Source: SAR324 cluster bacterium (GTDB lineage Bacteria; SAR324; NAC60-12). Taken from it: a DNA stretch of 8,190 bases. How positions within the stretch are numbered: position 1 is the stretch's first letter; each line of letters begins with the position of its first letter. This document shows, piece after piece, positions 1 through 6,621 of the stretch. A program made the position numbers and the translations under genes. The stretch spans positions 1 through 8,190 of the forward strand of contig JAPKDT010000088.1 of NCBI GenBank assembly GCA_028822475.1, written 5' to 3'. The notes under the pieces were generated by a model. The model saw only the letters and a program-made list of their open reading frames with translations. It was not told the origin of the DNA and searched no databases.

Positions 1-31
1 TTTGAAGTGTTTTTATGCATTTAGGTAGTCT

Positions 32-2914
32 TTAACTTTTCAAACGTAAGCCTTCAGGATCATAAGCAGCATGATCAAGCACAGTCGCAATCACATCTTG
101 TCCATCAGCTAACCTAATTGTAAAATTATTTCCGCTGTCTGACATGTCATTACGTACCCAGGCCAAACCGATACCGCGTTTCATCGTTGGACTCATCCTT
201 GAACTGGTGACTCTTCCGGCAATTCTACCGTTTTCCAGCACTGCCACACCATCATCCGGAATTGGTGAACTTGGATCAAGTTGATACGGTACGAGTTTGT
301 TGTCCATTCCGCGCTCTTTGAAATGCTTCAAAAATACTTTTCCGACAAAGTCTGCTTTGTCATCTTTGATCGCAAAACCCACGCCTGTTTCATACGGACT
401 ACTCAAGGCATCACTGTCTGTTCCAGGAATCAAGTGTCCCTTTTCAAGACGTAAAATCCGCTGAGTTTCTACCCCAAAAGGTTTGATTCCAAAGTCTTCT
501 CCTTCGGACATCAGATGCTTCCATAGCGATTCACCGTATTCTGCTGGAAAATGGATCTCATAACCAAGTTCTCCGGTGAAGCCGATTCTAAAAAAAGAAA
601 CAGGAACACCGGCAATACTAGCCTGACGGCAATGCATGTAAGGAAATGCCTCATTCGACATATCAATTTCTACAAGTTTCTGTAAAAATTCACGAGATGT
701 TGCTCCTGTTACATTGACTGCGGCATTTGCTAAACTAAGATTTTTAACTTGGACATCGAAATTTTCTACTAATAACCACCACTGAAAAAGCGCGTTGATC
801 GCATCTTGGTTTCCGGTTGTGGTTGTAAGATAATATTTGCCCTGTTCCAGATGTGATATTGTACCGTCTTCAAAGAGGATTCCGTCTTCACCAACCATTA
901 TTGAGTAGCGTGTGCGTCCCACTTCAAATTTTGCATATTTTGCAGGAAGCATAAAATGTAAAAAGGCCACTGCGTCAGGACCACTGATTTCGATTTTTCC
1001 GAGTGTACTCACGTCAATCATTCCCAGACCATTACGTACAAATCCGACTTCTTCCTGTGGATTTGTGTATGAGTCAGGACGTTTCCATTGTCCTGCATCA
1101 AGGAATTTAACGCCGTGATCAAGATGACATTGATGAAACGGAGTTCTGCGGATGGGTGACAAATGAGGTGCCCGTCCGGCAAGTACACCGAAAGATACTG
1201 CTGAAAAAGGAGGACGCATCGTTGTCGGCACTGCGTCTAGGACTGCAAGGCCAGTATCAACTGCGGCGAGTCGCGCTACAGCTTCATGACATGATTTGCC
1301 CTGACAGGGGCCCATACCAAGGCTTGAATAACGTTTAAGAGATTCAACTTGATCATAACCCTCATCTATGGAAGCCTTTGCTTCTGTACGTGTCACATCC
1401 ATGCACTTACAAATAAAATGGTGCGTTCCGGCCGAATCAATATCAGCAGGCAAGGCCATTATAATTTCATCAGCTGTTCTTTCTGTTTCTGGTGCAATGC
1501 CTCCAAGCGCTGCTGCTTGCCCAGATTTCAGACCTTCTGCATATAGTCGGGCTAAACCTGCAGAACCGTGCACCTCTCCTGTAGAATACATTCCTGATGG
1601 CAAATTATTTACTCTTAATATTTGCCGCAGAGTATCCCACTCAGGACGTTTTCGTCCCATCGAAAGTAAATTCATTTGAGGCTTAAAACCGACTGCCATT
1701 ACCAGTAAATCACAATTAAAAGACTTGTGCGAATCACCTCCGGAGATTGGACCTACATCGACACGGTTGATTCTTTTTTTACCGTGTGCAGCATGAGCGG
1801 TTAAACCTTTGTAAATTGGAATAGCCATATTCCGGACTTGCTCCTCAAACTCTCCGGTACTTCCAGATTCACGTCCATCTACCACTGCGACAATATTAGC
1901 ACCGGCTCCCTTGAGCAGAAGCGCAGTGTGAAAACCACCGTCGTGTGTTGTTACAACTACTGTATCTTCACCTGGAAGAACAGCATGGCACATGATCAGT
2001 TTTTCGACTCCGCGGGCTGTTAAAATTCCTGGTCGATCATTGTTTTCAAATACCAGATGTCGATCAGTCGCTCCCGGAGCAAGTACGACAGATTCAGCAC
2101 GTATTTTAAACAAGTCAGCATCACACTGGGCGGCCACCAGATTATCTTCGTATAGTCCGAACACACTGGTGTTGACCATCACTTCCAAATTTGGGTGTTC
2201 AGCCAGTTCCTCAATTAATTTCTGAACGGCCTTGTTTTCTGGAAGTCCATTAAGGACTGAGTTGACGCAATTTTCAACGGGTAGAATACTGTGTAACGCA
2301 TGTCCGCCAAGTTCAGGGTTATCGTCAATCAACAAAACCTGTTTTCCTTCATCGAGTGCCCCTTTTGCAGCAGCAAGTCCTGAAGGCCCGCCACCAACGA
2401 CACATACATCCGGGAAACGATAATGCTTTTCGTAACGTCTATCCACATGTTTTCCGCTAACATCAATCTTTCCTAGTCCGGCAACTTTACGGATTTGCTG
2501 TTCCGCAATCGGCCAGAGCCATTTCGGTTTGTGAAACATTTTGTAGTAAAAACCATTCGGCAGCATTGGCACTAAGACATCGTTCGCTGCAGCAATGTCA
2601 AACTCTACAGAAGGCCAGGCATTTTGCGATTCCACAACCATCCCGTTTTGCACCCGAACTCTGTCTGCTAAAATATTAGGTTCTTTGTTGACAGTTACCA
2701 AAGACTCATGTCCCTGTCCGAAAACGTCATAAGCTCCTCGAGGTCTGTGATATTTGAAACTTCTTGAAATCAAAGTGCTTCCAGAAGCAATCAAGGCAGA
2801 GGTGATGCTGTCGCAGGCAAAGGCTTTGATGGGCTTGCCGTTAAAGGTAAATGTGAGTTCTTCTCCCAAATCAGGGAGTTCACAATTTTGATGAGTTGTG
2901 ATACGTTTTGCCAT
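32..2914 (-). CDS. soxA: Sarcosine oxidase alpha subunit (SoxA), variant with a four-Cys [2Fe-2S] motif
   Basis: A 960-residue protein with the full SoxA domain order and the family's usual length. Residues 19-105 form the N-terminal ferredoxin-like fold, with the SoxA signature SFKYHRPRG at 52-60 and no cysteine cluster. A dinucleotide-binding Rossmann motif GGGPSG lies at 174-179, in a pyridine nucleotide-disulphide oxidoreductase domain running to about 470. A BFD-like domain spans about 498-550. The C-terminal half (about 585-955) is a GcvT-like aminomethyltransferase module, starting with IRRTPFH at 588-594 and including FEDGT at 681-685. In known sarcosine oxidases this half binds THF and yields 5,10-methylene-THF, and the enzyme is cytoplasmic. 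The start overlaps the soxD stop (TGATG) and has a good ribosome site, so translation is probably coupled. Oddity: C502, C504, C537 and C542 form a complete iron-sulphur motif, not expected in the classical oxidase. It could therefore serve a dimethylglycine or other N-methyl amino acid dehydrogenase. The family call is firm; the exact substrate is inferred. Confidence 0.95.
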   Translation of the reverse strand: MAKRITTHQNCELPDLGEELTFTFNGKPIKAFACDSITSALIASGSTLISRSFKYHRPRGAYDVFGQGHESLVTVNKEPNILADRVRVQNGMVVESQNAWPSVEFDIAAANDVLVPMLPNGFYYKMFHKPKWLWPIAEQQIRKVAGLGKIDVSGKHVDRRYEKHYRFPDVCVVGGGPSGLAAAKGALDEGKQVLLIDDNPELGGHALHSILPVENCVNSVLNGLPENKAVQKLIEELAEHPNLEVMVNTSVFGLYEDNLVAAQCDADLFKIRAESVVLAPGATDRHLVFENNDRPGILTARGVEKLIMCHAVLPGEDTVVVTTHDGGFHTALLLKGAGANIVAVVDGRESGSTGEFEEQVRNMAIPIYKGLTAHAAHGKKRINRVDVGPISGGDSHKSFNCDLLVMAVGFKPQMNLLSMGRKRPEWDTLRQILRVNNLPSGMYSTGEVHGSAGLARLYAEGLKSGQAAALGGIAPETERTADEIIMALPADIDSAGTHHFICKCMDVTRTEAKASIDEGYDQVESLKRYSSLGMGPCQGKSCHEAVARLAAVDTGLAVLDAVPTTMRPPFSAVSFGVLAGRAPHLSPIRRTPFHQCHLDHGVKFLDAGQWKRPDSYTNPQEEVGFVRNGLGMIDVSTLGKIEISGPDAVAFLHFMLPAKYAKFEVGRTRYSIMVGEDGILFEDGTISHLEQGKYYLTTTTGNQDAINALFQWWLLVENFDVQVKNLSLANAAVNVTGATSREFLQKLVEIDMSNEAFPYMHCRQASIAGVPVSFFRIGFTGELGYEIHFPAEYGESLWKHLMSEGEDFGIKPFGVETQRILRLEKGHLIPGTDSDALSSPYETGVGFAIKDDKADFVGKVFLKHFKERGMDNKLVPYQLDPSSPIPDDGVAVLENGRIAGRVTSSRMSPTMKRGIGLAWVRNDMSDSGNNFTIRLADGQDVIATVLDHAAYDPEGLRLKS

Positions 2915-3204
2915 CAGCTTTCTCCGTCACTTTTTTTTGAGTTTTGTTCTAAATCTCCGTACCAAAAACTTCGGTGATCGGTGTTGTTTAAGGTGTCTCG
3001 TTCGGCTAGAAACCAGCTTTGGCAACCACTACGATGATGCCACCATTCGATTTGACGCCCCATCTTGTTTTCACGGAAATACACATAATCTGTCCATTCC
3101 GCAAAATCAGCATCGGGAGCAGGTCGAATTTTAAGCTCACTTTTGAAAGTAAACTCACTCACGGCACGTTTGCCGCAATTTGGACAATTTAATTGAAAGC
3201 TCAT
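2914..3204 (-). CDS. soxD: Sarcosine oxidase delta subunit (SoxD)
   Basis: A 96-residue protein matching the small zinc-binding delta subunit of heterotetrameric sarcosine oxidase. The N-terminus has the CPNCG knuckle (C7, C10). The second half has the HHRSGCQSW block, where H57 and C61 keep the His-x3-Cys spacing of the known zinc ligands. Other family marks are RPAP (27-30), the aromatic W-x-D-Y-V-Y-F-R stretch (37-44) and RDT (69-71). The delta subunit is structural and tethers to the alpha subunit. Its partner soxA follows with a one-base overlap. In the usual order soxB-soxD-soxA-soxG, soxB should lie directly upstream, but here there is a 368-base gap and then an amidohydrolase. The ATG has no clear Shine-Dalgarno sequence, yet it puts the CPNC motif at the normal distance from the N-terminus. 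The last 12 or so residues are polar and probably disordered. Confidence 0.95.
   Translation of the reverse strand: MSFQLNCPNCGKRAVSEFTFKSELKIRPAPDADFAEWTDYVYFRENKMGRQIEWWHHRSGCQSWFLAERDTLNNTDHRSFWYGDLEQNSKKSDGES
2922..2925 (-). promoter_or_regulatory. Ribosome binding site of soxA
   Basis: On the minus strand GGAG lies 7 bases before the soxA ATG, inside the last codons of soxD (Gly94-Glu95). It is the only clear Shine-Dalgarno sequence among the starts in this window. With the TGATG stop/start overlap it supports coupled translation of the delta and alpha subunits and confirms the soxA start. Confidence 0.75.
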
Positions 3205-3237
3205 AGGGCGTTTCTATGTTTAGCTGTTTATTGTGCT

Positions 3238-3263
3238 ATGACTTTAATATTTTTGAAAGTCAT
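3238..3263. repeat. Perfect 8-base inverted repeat upstream of soxD
   Basis: The arms ATGACTTT (3238-3245) and AAAGTCAT (3256-3263) are exact reverse complements separated by 10 AT-rich bases. The nearest arm ends 33 bases before the soxD start codon. Size and position fit a binding site for a dimeric regulator or a hairpin in the soxD leader. The following sequence is not a T-run, so an intrinsic terminator is unlikely. Confidence 0.6.
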
Positions 3264-3342
3264 GAGTTACTATATCCCTTGTGATTTCAAGTCTACATGA
3301 GATCGGGAGGTGTACGCTACTGGTTTTCTTATTTAACCGTTC

Positions 3343-3369
3343 GGATTCAGATTAAAATTTTCTTAATCC
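3343..3369. repeat. Imperfect dyad GGATT-c-AGA / TCT-t-AATCC
   Basis: Eight paired positions with one internal mismatch flank a 9-base AT loop: GGATT and AGA on the left, TCT and AATCC on the right. No T-run follows on either strand. It may be an operator half or a leader hairpin; the function is unknown. Confidence 0.45.
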
Positions 3370-3400
3370 TGGCAGATTTATTAGCTTAACGAGCATGTGT

Positions 3401-3415
3401 AGCAGCAAAGCTGCT
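3401..3415. repeat. Short GC-rich hairpin, REP-like
   Basis: AGCAGC and GCTGCT form a 6-base perfect stem with a 3-base AAA loop, the most GC-rich spot in an AT-rich gap. On the minus strand it reads CTAGGAGCAGC-TTT-GCTGCTAC. That resembles the short extragenic palindromes (GTAGGAGCxGCTTT... type) scattered through many proteobacterial genomes. Only one copy is in the window, so the REP label rests on resemblance alone. Confidence 0.4.
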
Positions 3416-3431
3416 CCTAGTTGTATTCAGT

Positions 3432-3468
3432 ATTTGAACAACATAAAATTTATATTATGTCTTCAAAT
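3432..3468. repeat. Nested AT-rich dyad, 37 bases
   Basis: The outer arms ATTTGAA (3432-3438) and TTCAAAT (3462-3468) are exact reverse complements. Inside them CATAA (3442-3446) and TTATG (3455-3459) form a second exact pair, with further partial symmetry between. The two stems are offset by a 3-versus-2-base internal loop. It could be a large operator or a weak hairpin in a long leader. There is no GC-rich stem and so no classical terminator. Confidence 0.5.
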
Positions 3469-3572
3469 TAAAGTATTATAATTATCTAGACTGACACAAC
3501 CTAAAACCGTTATTAAATTTTCTGCTCATCATGAGGATTATACAAGCAAAAAAGCAATATGATCCGGAAATG

Positions 3573-4742
3573 TTAAATCACCTTTTTGGATAATTCCTGT
3601 TCAACCAACTGGACCCAAAATGAAGAACCTACAGGTAATACTTCGTCATTGAAGTCATAATCTGAGGCATGTAATGGCTTTCCGTTCGCTCCTTGAGTTC
3701 CATTTCCCAAAAGGACAAAACACCCAGGCCTTTTGTTCGCAAAGTGCGCAAAGTCTTCTGAAAACAACTTCGGTTCACAATCTGATTCAACCGCCTTCTC
3801 ACCTACAATTTCAACAGCGGCTTGCTGAGCGGCATGAACAGGGACTGCTTTGTTAATGACTGAAGGAAAAGCAGTATTATACTTAACCTCAGCGCTTACA
3901 CCGTGTGCTATGCAGATTCCCTTAACAATCTGTCGCATACGTGCCTCAATTGTTTCATTAACTTCTGGACTAAGTGCCCGGGCATCTCCTCTCAAAGTTG
4001 CTGTTCCAGGAAGGACATTACGTCTGCCATCTGTGATGAATTCTGTAACAGAAACCACACCGTTCAAACTCGGGTTAAGTTTACGTGAAACAATTGTTTG
4101 TAAAGACTGCACTATTTCAGTACCTACTAAAATTGCGTCCACTCCCATGTGAGGTAATGCTGCATGTCCACCCTGTGCATTTATTTTTATTTCAAACAAG
4201 CTTTCACTTGCTGTGATTGGACCGGTACGCATTGCAAAAGAACCAACCGGCATTCCTGGAAGGTTGTGTATCCCATATACATCATCAACGTCAAACCGTT
4301 CAAACAGTCCTGCTTCAAGCATAGCTGGAGCACCAAGACCATGTTCTTCATTTGGTTGAAAAATAAAAACGACACGGCCTTCGAAATCTTTAGTTTCCGC
4401 CAGATATTTGGCTGCACCAAGCAGCATGCTCGTATGTCCATCATGTCCACAGGCATGCATTACACCTTCCTGCCTGGAGCTGTATGAACAAGTGCCGGTT
4501 TCTTCAATCGGCAGAGCGTCCATGTCTGCCCTGAGACCGATACTGCGCCCAGATTTACCATTTTCTAAAATACCGACGACACCTGTTCGACCGATTCCAC
4601 GATGGACTGAAACTCCAAAATCATTTAGCAGTTCAGCAACCTTTGCTGCAGTTCTGTGTTCATCAAAACCAAGTTCAGGATGGAGATGGAAATCATGTCT
4701 CCATCCGCTCATGACATCTTGCAAATATTTGGTTTTCAACAT
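3573..4742 (-). CDS. M20D family amidohydrolase (hippurate / N-acyl amino acid hydrolase type)
   Basis: A 389-residue cytoplasmic metallohydrolase of normal length for peptidase family M20D, which cleaves N-acyl or amide bonds of amino acids (hippurate, IAA-amino acid and similar hydrolases). The N-terminus has HPELGFDEHRTAA (21-33) and RADMDALPIEE (71-81). MHACGHDGHT (95-104) carries metal ligands C98 and H100. FQPNEEH (128-134) gives the general base E132 and metal ligand E133. H159 in GIHN and H358 in the C-terminal PLHASDYDFND block complete the two-metal site. H193 in GGHAA belongs to the lid/dimerisation domain. No signal peptide is seen. The gene starts 16 bases after the stop of the FAD oxidoreductase gene, so the two are probably co-transcribed. 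Its ATG lacks a Shine-Dalgarno sequence and sits in an AT-rich leader. The substrate cannot be read from sequence; context suggests an N-acylated or N-methylated amino acid, by inference only. Confidence 0.93.
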   Translation of the reverse strand: MLKTKYLQDVMSGWRHDFHLHPELGFDEHRTAAKVAELLNDFGVSVHRGIGRTGVVGILENGKSGRSIGLRADMDALPIEETGTCSYSSRQEGVMHACGHDGHTSMLLGAAKYLAETKDFEGRVVFIFQPNEEHGLGAPAMLEAGLFERFDVDDVYGIHNLPGMPVGSFAMRTGPITASESLFEIKINAQGGHAALPHMGVDAILVGTEIVQSLQTIVSRKLNPSLNGVVSVTEFITDGRRNVLPGTATLRGDARALSPEVNETIEARMRQIVKGICIAHGVSAEVKYNTAFPSVINKAVPVHAAQQAAVEIVGEKAVESDCEPKLFSEDFAHFANKRPGCFVLLGNGTQGANGKPLHASDYDFNDEVLPVGSSFWVQLVEQELSKKVI

Positions 4743-4758
4743 TAAAACATTTTAAAAT

Positions 4759-6072
4759 TTATCCGTTAACAGAAAAACTGCTGTTAGAATTAATTTCACG
4801 GTTACGCGAATAAAATCCCATATTGAGTTCCAGACCTGTATATACAGTTTTAACTTTCAATGGATCGGCATCGTGATTGTGTCCTTTTTCGCAGGCGTCA
4901 ACTAACTCTGCCATACAATGTCCGGCAACGGGGGCATTTTTGAATTGATTTCCGCTAGAGCCAATGGCCATGTAAAATCCTCCAAGTACTGACTTATCAT
5001 AAATTGGAATCCAATCGTCAGAAACATCATACAGATCAACTACTCCGCTTGTCCGTGAAGGGATTTTTAATTCCGGAATGCGTCGTGCACAGCGGTAAAC
5101 TTGAGCTTTCCATTGTGATTCAGTAATTTGATTATTGTAGTCATCTGGATCAGCTACCCATTCCTGTGGATCACATTTCGGGTCTTCACTGCCAATGAGA
5201 ATGGTATTACCTGTTTCTGGGCGGAAATAAATAGCATTATTGCCATCGGAAGTATGACATCCGTCCTTTTCAAAATCATAACCATCTGGTGAAGGTACAT
5301 GATGCACCTCGTGACGTAAAGCATTGGTTTTGATGTTCATTTCATCCTCAACACCTGCCATCCTGTTGATCACAAAAGAATGCGGTCCTGCGACATTTAC
5401 AACCACTTGCGAGTCAATTTGTTCTCCGTTACTTAAAGTAACGCCGAGAACTTTTCCACTTTTCTGACGGATTTCAGTAATTTCACTATTAAACAAAAAT
5501 TCTCCACCTTTGGCTTCTGTGGCAACTTGTAAGTTGTGCGAACTAAGTTGCGGATCACTGACGTATCCTGAACCTGGTGTATAAACAGCACCCTCTATTT
5601 GCTTTCCAGTTTTATCAAAAAAATTATCGTCTTCATCTGGACGTGTTGCTTCTCCATATTGGTCGTGTGAATAATTTGGCATCTTTTCCTTTAATTTATT
5701 CAGGTCCCAAATTTCATATTCTACCCCAATTTTTTTATAAAATTCTAAGACTTTTTTGCTGTGATCGTCACCTTGAAGCTTTAAAAGAATGGAGCCTGTT
5801 TTCATGTATTTGATCAATCCACGTTCATCCTCGACTCCTAAATAATTGGCCCAGTCATCCCAATAAGAAAAACCTTCATATGCCATTGCCACCCCATCCC
5901 AAGTCGAATAACTTGCCCTCACAATAGCACAAGAATTACTAGTTGAACCGTATCCTGAAGTCGGCAATTTGTCTATGTTAAGGGTTTTGTAGTCGCGCTT
6001 TGCCAACTCAAACGCAATTGCAGAACCGATTACTCCGGCTCCAATGATAATGGCATCTGCTTTTCTGTTCAT
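4759..6072 (-). CDS. FAD-dependent oxidoreductase, DadA/SoxB superfamily (D-amino acid oxidase fold)
   Basis: A 437-residue flavoprotein. The N-terminal Rossmann motif GAGVIG (11-16) binds the FAD ADP moiety. GSTSNSCAIVRASYS (42-56) is the usual second FAD block, NVAGP (226-230) the later nucleotide-contacting motif, and the C-terminal FYMAIGSSGNQFKNAP (366-381) the flavin-facing loop. These place it in the DAO superfamily, which oxidises amino or N-methylamino acids such as glycine, sarcosine, dimethylglycine and D-amino acids. It ends with a tail (412-437, TGLELNMGFYSRNRE then SSFSV) that I believe recurs in a distinct SoxB-like subgroup. No membrane segment or signal peptide is seen. Compared with classical SoxB, the region after YTPGSG (164-169) reads VSDP, with Asp173 where SoxB has the His that binds FMN covalently. 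The gene sits 41 bases after the tRNA deacylase gene and 16 bases before the M20D gene. It may be the catalytic partner of SoxDA or an independent oxidase; the substrate is unknown. Confidence 0.9.
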   Translation of the reverse strand: MNRKADAIIIGAGVIGSAIAFELAKRDYKTLNIDKLPTSGYGSTSNSCAIVRASYSTWDGVAMAYEGFSYWDDWANYLGVEDERGLIKYMKTGSILLKLQGDDHSKKVLEFYKKIGVEYEIWDLNKLKEKMPNYSHDQYGEATRPDEDDNFFDKTGKQIEGAVYTPGSGYVSDPQLSSHNLQVATEAKGGEFLFNSEITEIRQKSGKVLGVTLSNGEQIDSQVVVNVAGPHSFVINRMAGVEDEMNIKTNALRHEVHHVPSPDGYDFEKDGCHTSDGNNAIYFRPETGNTILIGSEDPKCDPQEWVADPDDYNNQITESQWKAQVYRCARRIPELKIPSRTSGVVDLYDVSDDWIPIYDKSVLGGFYMAIGSSGNQFKNAPVAGHCMAELVDACEKGHNHDADPLKVKTVYTGLELNMGFYSRNREINSNSSFSVNG

Positions 6073-6113
6073 CTTTCTATTATTATTTTAGTGTTTATGT
6101 AAATGACAATTGA

Positions 6114-6593
6114 TCAAATCTCAATCAATTTTAACCCATGGCCAGTTATTTTAAGAAACTGTCCCATGTCTTCACGCGGAATCACCAATGTACTCGTATT
6201 CACGAGAGGGTGGCAAAGAATTGCTTCCGCCTGCCAGATATCCTTATCAATAAAGGCTTCTACCTTATTATCATGATCATTGGCTAATGCCAGCAAACTC
6301 ACAGAACCTGGTTCAATCCCCAAATGAATTTTGAGCCGTTCCGGCGACGCAAAACTCAAACGAGAAGAATCCAACTTACCTGAAAGTGCTTTCAAATCTA
6401 CTTGTTTGTCCTCCAACACTGTTACTAAAAAATGTCTTGATCCCTTTTTGTCACGCAAAAATAAATTTTTGGTAGAAGCACCTTTAAGTTCTGGCGAAAG
6501 TTGTTTTGACTCTTCAACAGTAAAAACAGCCTCATGATCGTGTCGTTCGTATTCAACGTTGTTAGTATCAAGGAATCCGTAAATATTACTCAC
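6114..6593 (-). CDS. YbaK-family aminoacyl-tRNA deacylase, ProXp-ala (PrdX) type
   Basis: A 159-residue protein with a single YbaK/ProX editing domain, the normal size for stand-alone trans-editing factors. Family marks are the N-terminal YERHDHEAVFTVEE (15-28), TKNLFLRDKKG (41-51) with the key Lys42, the GIEPGSVS loop (92-99), HPLVNTST (128-135) and the closing ITGH (149-152). Proteins with the TKNLFL.D motif hydrolyse Ala-tRNA(Pro) made in error by prolyl-tRNA synthetase, so this is a cytoplasmic proofreading enzyme. The start is GTG: an in-frame stop lies four codons upstream, and no Met occurs before residue 143. No Shine-Dalgarno sequence is visible. It lies 28 bases after folB and 41 bases before the FAD oxidoreductase. 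It has no obvious link to folate metabolism and may simply ride in the operon. The fold is certain; the exact tRNA specificity is taken from the family. Confidence 0.9.
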   Translation of the reverse strand: MSNIYGFLDTNNVEYERHDHEAVFTVEESKQLSPELKGASTKNLFLRDKKGSRHFLVTVLEDKQVDLKALSGKLDSSRLSFASPERLKIHLGIEPGSVSLLALANDHDNKVEAFIDKDIWQAEAILCHPLVNTSTLVIPREDMGQFLKITGHGLKLIEI

Positions 6594-6621
6594 AATTTCG
6601 TATTATTAAAAGTTTCTAAGC

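Larger units (their letters stand above)
3205..3572 (-). promoter_or_regulatory. 368-base non-coding gap, likely control region of soxDA
   Basis: No plausible gene lies here on either strand. The region is AT-rich and holds four separate dyad symmetries, at 3238-3263, 3343-3369, 3401-3415 and 3432-3468, listed separately. Two perfect TATAAT hexamers occur on the minus strand at 3537-3542 and 3475-3480, pointing towards soxD. Neither has a convincing TTGACA-like hexamer at 16-18 bases, so they are only candidate -10 boxes and may reflect base composition. No GC-rich hairpin with a T-run was found after the amidohydrolase gene, so read-through from upstream remains possible. I looked for a glycine riboswitch, given the role of sarcosine as a glycine source, and saw no matching core. 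All other gene gaps here are 55 bases or less, which makes this one the natural site for separate control of soxDA. Confidence 0.45.

Noticed and set aside
1..20. A possible start of the next gene (ATG at 20-18 on the minus strand, 11 bases after the soxA stop), perhaps soxG.
   Set aside because: Only six full codons are visible (MHKNTS), with no ribosome site and no recognisable SoxG signature. The position is right, but the sequence is too short to call.
1368..1679. 103-codon plus-strand open frame opposite soxA.
   Set aside because: It lies wholly antisense to a region of SoxA with clear family motifs, and its translation shows no domain; it is a shadow frame.
3205..3572. Glycine riboswitch, tRNA or small RNA in the gap before soxD.
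   Set aside because: I found no glycine aptamer core, no tRNA-like cloverleaf, and no terminator that would end a small RNA. Only unassigned dyads remain.
4187..4456. 89-codon minus-strand frame inside the M20D gene.
   Set aside because: It is a +1/+2 shadow of the M20D coding frame, which is intact and carries all metal ligands, so there is no sign of a frameshift.
4743..4758. ATG TTT TAA mini-frame overlapping the M20D start codon.
   Set aside because: Such three-codon frames are common by chance in AT-rich leaders and there is no ribosome site to support it.
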